Part shown: piece after piece, positions 10,801-17,347 of the stretch | Position numbering within the stretch: position 1 is the first letter of the stretch | Layout of the letters: each line of letters begins with the position of its first letter | Assembly (NCBI GenBank): GCA_023205875.1 | Contig: CP060762.1 | Coordinates: 1 to 64,000 of the forward strand | Source: Chloropicon primus | Lineage: Eukaryota; Chlorophyta; Chloropicophyceae; Chloropicales; Chloropicaceae | Length of the DNA stretch: 64,000 bases | Direction of reading: 5' to 3' | The notes under the pieces: generated by a model | What the model was told of the DNA's origin: nothing | The model's database searches: none | Seen by the model: only the letters and a program-made list of their open reading frames with translations | Made by a program: the position numbers and the translations under genes

Positions 10801-12861
10801 GCCTTTCCTCCATTCGTGTTTGAGAACCAGTCAGACACCGTGTTCGAGATTTGGTTGACCAACAGGGAAGGCGCGAGCATCGAGGACGCGAACCCGAGCG
10901 ACTTCTTTGATCTCCCTGCTGGACTTGTGTCGAAAGATTTTGGAGCACACTTTGCTCACCTGTGTGTGTCAAATAAGAATGCGAGGAAAGCAGAGATTGC
11001 CGAAGCAGGTGAAGACGACGATGACATCTTCAACGCTGAAGTGGAGACGATCCTGTCCCTGGTCAACAAGGTGCCCATAAATTCTAGCATACGCATGTTT
11101 TTCAGGCCCAAGGGAAGTTCAGACCCCTGGTCGAACAAGGGGCTGGCCGAACGCAGCAGCAAAGCAGAGTTTGGTGTTGTGATCTCCACAGACTACAACG
11201 CGCCGACTTGGTTGGTGACCTTCTGCTTCGATGGCGACTCGGGTGAGCACCTCGGCGGTGAGGAGAGGGGCGGTTCGAAGAGGAAGCAGAGCCTCAAGGG
11301 AGTGAGCTTGGACCTCAGGGGCCTGCAAGTCACGCTTGTGGAGCCGGGGGAGGACGAGAGCGAGAGCCACAGGTGCCAGATCCTCGTGAACCGTTTTCAC
11401 TTTTGCGTGGAGCGCTGGACCGGAAGCAGCAAGGTGGAGGAGACTCTTCACAGATTGGATATGACTTGGGATGCCGTCCAAATAGGCATTGGTCGACCTT
11501 CCAGAGCGGTGCTGTGGACTAGCTCCTCCAGCAGAGAAATCTTCTGCGTCAGAGCGCTTTTGAGGTCCCACAGCAGCGCCCTGCCCGCAGACCCCGGTGA
11601 AGGAAAAAGGGCTCGCATTTTCTCGCTGGACGAGGCTCTGATTCAATTGGCTCGGATGAACGTGAGCATTGACGACAAAGTCCTCCTGTTCTTCTCCCGA
11701 CTGCAAAGCAAATTCTTTCACAAGAGCGACCTCCTGCCGCTCGGCAGGTTCCTTTTGGACAAAGGCAACGGACCCGAGTCCTTGCAGCGCGTAGCGGCAA
11801 AGCATGTTCGGGGAATCTTTCGTTCCTCGGGGGTGGGAAAGGTTCACATCGGCAAGCTGGTGATCCACAAGCTACAAGTCATATGCACCTTCAGGTCTAG
11901 CGGCTTGGTGCCGATCTTTCCCTACACCGTCGACGTGGTCAACAGCCCCATCGTTCTCCAAGGCATGTGCCTGGAGGGGATCTACGCCAAACCCAAGTTA
12001 CTGGTGCACGCCATTGCGGCATACTACGTCGCAGAGGGGATCGCAAACGCGCCTCAGATCGTGGGGTCGCTAGGTTTGCTTTTCAACCCCGTCGGCATCG
12101 TGGAGAGCGTTAAAAACGGCGTCCACGACCTGATTGGGATCCCCCTCGAGGGCCTCAAGGCAGGAAATCCGCTGAATTTCGTGGGGGGGTTGGGGCTGGG
12201 AGGCCTCAAGTTCATCGGCCACGTGTCCGGGTCCCTGCTGAGCTCCGTCTCCGTCTTCAGCTCGGCGTCTGCGAGGATCTTGCAGAAGCTGTACAGGAGC
12301 CCAGAAGTGGGCGGCTTGGGTTTGCTGGGCTTCCTGGCCAGCCCCATCGGGGGAGCCCTGCAGCTCATCGGCGACGTCACCCAAGGCGTTCTGGACACCA
12401 CGGGGTTCACGGACATGCCGGCCGCGATGGAGGCGCCAGAGGACCTCGTAGCGGTGTCGCGGTCCGGGGACGGGAGGGGGCGCTTCGTGGCCTCGAGCAC
12501 CAAGAACCGCTTTCTCGTGCTTTGCACCCACCTCGAGGGCGAGGGCTACAGGGGGCACTTCCCCCTGGTGCGCGGGGCGCGAGTCCTGGGAACCGGGGAG
12601 GACCCCAACGGCTCCGGGGACGCCAGCACGGTGGACCTGGTCGCGAATCCCCTCCTCCTCGTGACGGCAAAGGCCTACCACCTCGTGAGCGATGGCTCCT
12701 TCTCGCTGGACTCCCGGTCCTTGGCCGTGGGTCCCAGCAGTCGGGTGGACAGCGGGCCGAACAACAGTGTAAAAATAGTGGGAGAGTGTGGCTTGGTTTT
12801 CGACTTGACCTTTGACTCGTTCCAGATGCAAGCGTTCTTCCAGGTCCTCAAGTCCTTGTGA
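4843..12861 (+). CDS. VPS13: VPS13-family bridge-like lipid transfer protein
   Basis: An intron-free frame of 2,672 residues. The chosen start, METVLTAVVTRLLKKF, gives a chorein-type N terminus followed by LRVRLTNGRVVLHNLEL, the family's groove-entry pattern. An acidic, low-complexity linker lies at about residues 105-180. Adaptor-binding (SHR-BD-like) repeats span roughly residues 1400-2000. A VPS13 C-terminal region follows at about 2150-2490, with NSPIVLQGMCLEGIYAKPK and NPVGIVESVKNGVHDLIG, and a PH-like tail lies at 2550-2672. VPS13 proteins form long hydrophobic channels that move lipids in bulk at membrane contact sites. I cannot say which subfamily this belongs to. A TTTTAGGGG word lies 71 bases upstream of the start. 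Confidence 0.88.
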   Translation: METVLTAVVTRLLKKFVKTKANKQGEDLRVRLTNGRVVLHNLELNLKALGLNQDDDNDNDNDKGKESGGLVTVRRAFAKELSVNIPWTALSTDAIEVCLDTVEVVLDVRDKSSSEDGQVDGGSNNRGARESPSGRSASAASNDARGEEDEDRGGQESRGREEEAPGGKETAAVVEDTKKKKGWISSLLDTLGDTSVRIRNLVLRLRCGSTVTTVMCGELKVFTSFRDEAGVLGGGDLNLDPKGFFSKWVVASTVMMDVTNTAAREDGGEMLGVLNGPAVNMDGLKFHLVVPSPFTLSKSMSVEDLRGLDEQRLPQGATEPQVNVFFDELTCNASRGLAEAISLLLEAFRQKGEPEAEEGPTRPASPSSGSTTAGEEERDAVDLVPNGGERGLEEAPEPAEESKPRSTWLSYGTSVASKTWDFIVAGEDEDMEWEGHNASLEAALTAEEVQMQKDLEEKMSKLWLKFNISVRVNKAKLNLVAETKRVTVSLEGLWTRLPYSRESLGEFSASIARIKVDHSRGARQEGSNQLVFLCSASQKPSEEVRAESALDIHSSIVVREAEEGSRRLFSVSVGETWLLYNSKFVEDACDILRQMSAALRPRRAEGDDEPAPAHDDDTKAKASERNGEAGREGGGVQVKLTMASTTLSCDDGTHYSVLSHVGALVENVQCTFVLDGVAEDKTAEVDLSAMVYLVQLKRLSPEHFIRNYLSRAAILKGEAKYGAGNLDAVSSLEEFECCLESHRFDDLLESVCGYDHLLMESMKRTLEGLYSNVSGLKFSFAKGPSVDTRAHISIDAVLLGLFLNATEHAGVNALLVEVGGVDCLAEGPGKAAAVNSVACCLSRDNTGVACNTLLKSSMSTEGQIERNVIVHTLAISFGEDTSIGLEQVVSKLSGGDLECLLTVSGFASEVLPERGADEEEMSMLIKVDKTLLEICDESQNQSLSVAIGGISLKKSLETVREGSQMHRTEESSMDLQVATVAVTHNCDDKGGTLVLHFERGLGESPQEVDLSLTSVSTFSTASKTVEKQVEARAGNPFTCCITPVMLTMVLDVLTRCSGPRKAAGETKGAEAEKVVRNSCTKVSLKEFGLYFDGFHYEAAAGERLHLHSDALILAIIPAQDDSTQKKSTEIDVCTLSFQISTMKPSFEQKPREFVFLGPADMHWKWQNLESFVLSINAGCLPLHLYWGAHRIIHSAFYGLFRVIYDGWQAIKAKSSAPQEGGEKEEPGDEGAEKPPFLLVVLQSGDMHLDLQSKVPSPAFLGAEGKPDLFLGSLLKLVSKSFKLGFHLWSSSNYLFTFMGLCEFVYENPSTFTEEVLMMEVPVKASLGFMYEAGGGVAQRPIARSLRTSAFAPPDLLRVQNTSRQEVSFEVFTEEKVHLLASMGAVNKFLALQAHLNGVENIHIRNFAPIDIAIGQVGSGGRGRRLPTGSTCDFVWPCPHILVNEKSELLHVRVEADHCPWSNAFGLKKEGCSLLVLPISDTHELELAAQISKASGHVEVTLRPRHCIINSTPEDLQVTWEGCLSGCSGVLEQALDTRSFCLHPRGESAEEANAEEVLLLCARSSGGSSSPRLSLRSGGTRWESVKFGKSVASFPVRALADHGDQAAPKAINDLFVECLSSHLATGQVLVRIHPNLYLTNGLTEEIRIEDPSRGTPVCIPSSETVPLMGVDLEALHVSIAGPGAAKFSGKWDCSGKVGWSELEFIPAEGARLPTLKCLCHTESVHDGALAFMRIVPEVSFQNCTGLKMGASFVTESDHGEGEDRPKICVLADETLHSFPGSGTESWLVSLSLEGGGNQKPSQCVLNLTDLQSCDQESPRRAFSRRVGFRDSGLKLYLSAARTALTERVSQGPSIFHIGIFPLFSVMNLCRRDIVLKCSTNSTEVHCEKGEIAGLAAFDCKAEAAGDECVSLQMRWIQEHGEAECDGGWSDPAEISCGAGFALTSIPQGTMGGEGGGGDGTPSRIGGVPVSLYTFEYGGRFVTLVSEEAFPPFVFENQSDTVFEIWLTNREGASIEDANPSDFFDLPAGLVSKDFGAHFAHLCVSNKNARKAEIAEAGEDDDDIFNAEVETILSLVNKVPINSSIRMFFRPKGSSDPWSNKGLAERSSKAEFGVVISTDYNAPTWLVTFCFDGDSGEHLGGEERGGSKRKQSLKGVSLDLRGLQVTLVEPGEDESESHRCQILVNRFHFCVERWTGSSKVEETLHRLDMTWDAVQIGIGRPSRAVLWTSSSSREIFCVRALLRSHSSALPADPGEGKRARIFSLDEALIQLARMNVSIDDKVLLFFSRLQSKFFHKSDLLPLGRFLLDKGNGPESLQRVAAKHVRGIFRSSGVGKVHIGKLVIHKLQVICTFRSSGLVPIFPYTVDVVNSPIVLQGMCLEGIYAKPKLLVHAIAAYYVAEGIANAPQIVGSLGLLFNPVGIVESVKNGVHDLIGIPLEGLKAGNPLNFVGGLGLGGLKFIGHVSGSLLSSVSVFSSASARILQKLYRSPEVGGLGLLGFLASPIGGALQLIGDVTQGVLDTTGFTDMPAAMEAPEDLVAVSRSGDGRGRFVASSTKNRFLVLCTHLEGEGYRGHFPLVRGARVLGTGEDPNGSGDASTVDLVANPLLLVTAKAYHLVSDGSFSLDSRSLAVGPSSRVDSGPNNSVKIVGECGLVFDLTFDSFQMQAFFQVLKSL

Positions 12862-12885
12862 TTGACCCACAGCGGCAAACTCCAA

Positions 12886-12890
12886 TGTAA
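12886..12890 (+). terminator. TGTAA poly(A)-signal-like element after VPS13
   Basis: TGTAA lies 25 bases after the VPS13 stop and 77 bases before the next start. It matches the green-algal polyadenylation signal. Confidence 0.5.
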
Positions 12891-12967
12891 TGTCATAACT
12901 CACTCACCTTTGCCTGGCAGACTTCTACTTCTCCCGCCAATTTTGAACCCCCATCACTATCACTATC

Positions 12968-14347
12968 ATGGCGAGCGGCGCGAGGAAGCCTGGTCCTCGT
13001 GGCGGGGGCGGCGAAGGCGAAGGCCCTCGCGAGCGCCATCCCTGCCCACTGGACGTCTCGGCCGTGTCCCTGGACGGCGAGGTCCTCGTGCGAACGAGGC
13101 GCGGCACGGCCATCCAAGTGCTGCGCAAGGAACGGGGAAGAAGGAGAACGACAGACGATGACGATGACGATGTCGAGGAGGAGGGAGGGGAGGGGAGGGA
13201 ACGCGCTTCGACTTCGTACGTGGTGGTGCACGAGGAGGAGACCCGGTACAGCTTGCGGGACGTGGCGGTGTTCTGCCGCCGAGGCGCGACGGAGTCGTAC
13301 CTGGTGTGCGCGGCCACCAGCGGAGGGGCCAAGGTGCTGGGCCTGAGGCGGGAGGGAGGGGAGTGGCTCGTGGTCCTTCCCGAGGGGGGGGGCGACTTGC
13401 TGCACTACACGCAGCCCATGGCCTGCGCCGCCTTCAGCGGGGAGGGTAGGCTCGGCCTGGGGTGGTACTGTGGCATCGCGACGACTTGGCAGGTGGACTT
13501 GGTGCCGAGGGGGTTGGTGTGCAGCCAGGTGGGCACGCTGAGGACGGGGAGCGCGGAGAGGATCAGGGGGATGGGGTTCTCGCCCTGCGACCGTTACCTC
13601 GCGGCGGTGGACTGGCTCGGGACGGTTTTCGTGTTTCGGAAAGAGGGGAAAGGGGAGTGGGAGAAGGTGGCCGCCGTGGCCGCTGGCCTCTGCGACGAGG
13701 AGAGTTTGAGCTCCGTCGTCCGGTGGGCTCCCAGGGGAAACACTTTTGAGGTGTCCTCGGGGGGGGAGGCCGGGGAAGTCAGATCGTTCCACGTGGAGGG
13801 AAGGTGGGTGGAGTCGCTGGAGCCCGGGTTCGAGCGGCCCGCGAGTCAGGAAGAGTCTGCGGTGGTCTTCAAGGACGACCGCTGCGAAATTGTTTGCGTG
13901 CAGGACGAGGCCTTCCTAAGAGCAAAGAGGGGGTCAGGAGGCACGGAGCCGCGGGGGGAAGGGTTTGACTACTCCAAGGACAACAGGCCGGTCGAGCTTG
14001 AGGTTCGTTTCCCCGCGGGGGGAGACGCGACCGGAAAGGTCTTTGTTTGCCTTGATTTCTGCCCTCCGAGGTGGCGGGTGGATCTGCGCTCCCTGGACTC
14101 ACTACCCGAGAACCGCGAGACCGCCGTCTTCGTTGGAGCATGCCACGAGCTGGGTGTTGTGCTCGTGTACGCCTGCGGCGTGTATTACTCAGCACCCTTC
14201 GCGGGCCTACCGTCCGGGCCCAACGCCTGGATTCCCGAGGTGTTGGTCGGTGACGAGGGCGAAGAGGCCGCAGACCAGCCAGAGAGCCGCAGTCCACCCC
14301 AAGCCCGAACTCTTCTGGGGAGGTTCTTAAAACGCAAAGGCTTTTGA
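12968..14347 (+). CDS. WD40-like beta-propeller protein, function unknown
   Basis: A single exon of 459 residues. The start is ATG in CACTATCATGGCGAGC. The first 30 residues are Gly/Arg/Pro-rich and an acidic run (DDDDDDVEEEGGEG) sits near residue 65. The rest has spaced blade-like pieces such as IRGMGFSPCDRYLAAVDWLGTVFVF, in which a hydrophobic strand, a tight turn and a second strand recur. This looks like a divergent propeller, but the repeats are too weak to count. It runs in the same direction as VPS13 with a 106-base gap, and its 3' end converges on the profilin-like gene 71 bases away. I do not recognise an orthologue. Confidence 0.7.
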   Translation: MASGARKPGPRGGGGEGEGPRERHPCPLDVSAVSLDGEVLVRTRRGTAIQVLRKERGRRRTTDDDDDDVEEEGGEGRERASTSYVVVHEEETRYSLRDVAVFCRRGATESYLVCAATSGGAKVLGLRREGGEWLVVLPEGGGDLLHYTQPMACAAFSGEGRLGLGWYCGIATTWQVDLVPRGLVCSQVGTLRTGSAERIRGMGFSPCDRYLAAVDWLGTVFVFRKEGKGEWEKVAAVAAGLCDEESLSSVVRWAPRGNTFEVSSGGEAGEVRSFHVEGRWVESLEPGFERPASQEESAVVFKDDRCEIVCVQDEAFLRAKRGSGGTEPRGEGFDYSKDNRPVELEVRFPAGGDATGKVFVCLDFCPPRWRVDLRSLDSLPENRETAVFVGACHELGVVLVYACGVYYSAPFAGLPSGPNAWIPEVLVGDEGEEAADQPESRSPPQARTLLGRFLKRKGF

Positions 14348-14418
14348 TAACTTAATTTATCTCATACGTCATTAGACGACGACTCTTTTTCCGTTCCCCA
14401 CACCCCCGGTGTCTAGGT

Positions 14419-15249
14419 CTAGTTGATGAACCACCACTGCTGGAGTGGCTCGATCGTCTCCTTGCAGAACCGCTGCAGGAGGGGAACCATCCTTGCTGAG
14501 AGCGCAGGCATCTTATAAGTCATTAGGGCGAAGACGGTCATCTCCCCCTCCGCTGCCGAGGTCTTGCACAGGGCAATCCCAACGCTTTCGTCCTCCCCCT
14601 TGGTGGCCGTCCTTCCGTACACCAGTGGCGGATGAAACCTGTGCACCTCGTAGCGCTGGCCCTCGAGCGTGATCCCCTTCATCATGGCCTTGTCCCTGCC
14701 CGCGAAGAGGGAAGCGATGGCTGGAAGCTCGCGGTCGTCCACGCTGGCCAGGTTGCTGTACAGGACAGTGCGGGCCGCGTCGAAGACGAGGATGTCACAA
14801 ATGGCAGTCTTCTCCTCCCCGAATAACAGCTTCTCGGCCCCCTCCTTGATGCCCAGCTGAGACCTCGCCGCGGCTGGCGTTTTGAAGGCGTCCTGCGCAC
14901 CCCCCGGGCTCATCAGCTCTTGCACGCCGTCCTCCGTTGGAGTGGACATCGTCTGTAGGCTCTGGCTCTGGTCTCGAGTGTGGCTTCCCCGGCCCAGGTG
15001 GTCCCCGCCGTTCCTCGCCCCTTGGCTTGGTATGGGTGTCACGGTCCCCGCCGTGCCGTAGTTCCCCGCCTTGGCCAGGGAAGGGGCCAGGATGTCCTTC
15101 TCGCTCGCACCAACCTCAGTGCTGGTGCTGGTGCTGGGCTGGCTCGACCCTGGTTCGGCCCCAGGGCTGGCCTCATAGTTGTCGCTCGAGTTCTGATAGG
15201 AAACGCTGCTGTACTTGGCTTTCCTCTTCCTCAGCCCGCACAACCACAT
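14419..15249 (-). CDS. Protein with C-terminal profilin-like domain
   Basis: A frame of 276 residues from the first ATG (MWLCGLRKRKAKY). The first ~140 residues are Ser/Thr/Gly-rich and likely disordered. The last ~130 residues read like a profilin or profilin-like fold: ICDILVFDAARTVLYSNL, KGITLEGQRYEVHRFHPP, VGIALCKTS, then an amphipathic final helix MVPLLQRFCKETIEPL. Profilins bind actin monomers and Pro-rich peptides, but a disordered N-terminal half is unusual for them. A longin-type domain is the main alternative. It is divergent from the KDSR gene, with 185 bases between the starts. Confidence 0.6.
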   Translation of the reverse strand: MWLCGLRKRKAKYSSVSYQNSSDNYEASPGAEPGSSQPSTSTSTEVGASEKDILAPSLAKAGNYGTAGTVTPIPSQGARNGGDHLGRGSHTRDQSQSLQTMSTPTEDGVQELMSPGGAQDAFKTPAAARSQLGIKEGAEKLLFGEEKTAICDILVFDAARTVLYSNLASVDDRELPAIASLFAGRDKAMMKGITLEGQRYEVHRFHPPLVYGRTATKGEDESVGIALCKTSAAEGEMTVFALMTYKMPALSARMVPLLQRFCKETIEPLQQWWFIN

Positions 15250-15434
15250 CGTGCTCCCTCCTCCCCGCCCCCTTTGCCTCGCCCCGTGAACCCAAGGTGT
15301 TCTCCCAACCTTGTCTCTCCCTCCCGAGGTGGCGGCCAAGGTGTCGTCTTGGTCCCTGCCTCCTCTCGTTCTTGGCTGCTCCTCTACGTGCTCACCCTTC
15401 TGCCTAGGACAAAAACACGACCCCTGCTCACACG

Positions 15435-16863
15435 ATGAACCCCCTCCTGGTTCTCTTGTTGCGTTGGCTGGTTGGTTGTGTCGTTGTTGTGCGCGGCATC
15501 CCCTCCCCTCCCCTCCAAGGTCTCGTCTTGGTCCTCCTCCTGGCTCCTGGCTCCTTGGCTTCGAAATTTTGCGGGGAGGAAATCAAAACTCGAAGAGGAA
15601 GGAGAGGCTCGCGATCGCGGTCGCGCTCGTACCAAGCCAAGGCAAGAGGAACGAGGAGGATAACGGCCAAGGGGAAGGAGGTAGGAGCATCGGCCGTGTT
15701 GCGATCTTTCGAACGAGTGCTTGGTCGAAGGGAGAGACGACCGGGGGGAGGAGTGCATTCGGTTGGATTGATATTGATATTGATATTGATGGTGAGGGTG
15801 AGGGGGTTGGTCAAGGTGGCGGAGGGGGAGCACGCGGTGGTGACGGGAGGGTCGAGTGGGATAGGACTGGAGTGTGCCAGGGAGCTCCTCCGTGCGGGGG
15901 CTACCGTCACGCTGGTGGCGAGGAACAGGCAGAAACTCAAGGAGGCAGCGGAGACCCTGAGAGAGGGGACAGAGAACAGAGTGATCACGAAACAGGCTGA
16001 CGTCGGGAAGCCCGATCGCATCGAAGCTGCGGTGCGAGAAGCGGAGGAGGAGGCCGGAAAGCCGGTGGGGATACTGATCTGCAGCGCGGGTATGGCGGAG
16101 TGCAAGACCTTCGAAGACACGGGGGTGGAAGACTTCGATAGGCTCATCAGCGTGAACTACTTTGGGACGGTGAACACGGTTCGCAGCTGCTTGCCCTCGA
16201 TGAGGCGACGCGGCGCCGGAAGGATCGTTCTCGTGAGCTCCCAGGCGGGCCAGGTGAGCTCCTAGTTTGTTTGCGCATCCCCCGGAGAGAGACTTTCTGA
16301 CACTGCTTCTCTTTCAGGTTGGTCTGTACGGATACACGAGCTACTCTGCTTCGAAGTTCGCTCTTTCTGGTTTCGCGCAGGTACGGCCACGCCCCTCTGG
16401 ATCACTCCAAACCTCTCTCTCTCTCTCGTTCGGATCGGTGACCGCGACTGACCCTGTCGTTTCCTTTCGTCACAAGGCCCTGGAGATGGAGTGCAGGGAC
16501 GACGGGATTTCCGTCGGGGTGTGCTACCCTCCCGACACGGACACCCCCCAGTTCGAGTACGAGAACCGATGCAAGCCGGCGATCACGAAGGCCATGGTGG
16601 GCAAGGTGACCCCCGCGAGCGCGTCCCAGGTGGCCCGCGTCCTGTTGCGGGGCATGGTGACGAAGAAGTTCTCCATCGTGATCGGCTTTGACGGCTGGGC
16701 CCTCGGCATAGCCACGGGTGTGATGAACCCCCCCAACTCTTTCCTTTCCGTCCTGGTGGACCTCTTCATGCTTCCCATCATCCGCCTGGTGAGCCTCGTC
16801 ACCCTCTTGGGCTGGCACCAAACCATTCGCCGGCACAAGAACGCGGCGAAAAAGTCCGAGTAA
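15435..16863 (+). CDS. KDSR: 3-ketodihydrosphingosine reductase, SDR family
   Basis: Three exons, 15435-16253, 16318-16380 and 16477-16863, with phase-0 introns of 64 and 96 bp, give up to 422 residues. The Rossmann motif TGGSSGIG, then NYFGTVNTV, the catalytic YSASK spanning exon 2, and CYPPDTDTP identify the KDSR/TSC10 group, which reduces 3-ketodihydrosphingosine in sphingolipid synthesis on the ER. Two hydrophobic C-terminal segments follow. The N terminus before the Rossmann fold is about 130 residues, much longer than usual. It begins with a good hydrophobic anchor (MNPLLVLLLRWLVGCVVVV) but contains a basic stretch, so an undetected intron or a start at 15789 is possible. Confidence 0.88.
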
Positions 16864-17347
16864 TAACAGCAATAACGGATCCCCGTCGTCCTCGTGTTTG
16901 TGTTCTTGTTCTGAATGCCATACTCATCCTAACCACAATCATGGATAATAATACTAAACCAAGATTCATTATGACCGTCCTGAAGGCTGATTGCCATGAT
17001 GTTTGTTCCCCTCCCTCCTCCTCCTCCTCCTCCTCCTCCTCCCTCCCTCAAAATCAAAGGAGTCTTCTCTTTGGAAGGAGCAGGTGGAAGTACAAGGAGC
17101 AAGATCCAGTGGAAGGAGCAAGATCCATTGGAAGAGATCATGCAAGACACAATCCCCCTCCCCCTCCTCCCCATTCCCTCCCTCGTCCCCTTCTCCCTCC
17201 CTCCTCCGTCCTGATCCTGATCTCGTTTCCTCCCTCCTCGGAGGGGCGGCGGCCGATCTTTCCCGAGTGAGTCTGCAGGCGGAGAGCGGAGGCGGACAGA
17301 GCGGAGCGGAGGGGAACAAGCCAACCGAGGGAAGGGGAGGAGTCAAG
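16864..17347. other. 484-bp leader/promoter region of SPB1
   Basis: No gene seen. It holds a CCT run at about 17013-17048, a pair of 19-base repeats (AAGGAGCAAGATCCAnTGG) near 17093-17130, and C-rich tracts. It probably contains the SPB1 promoter and 5' leader. Confidence 0.45.
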
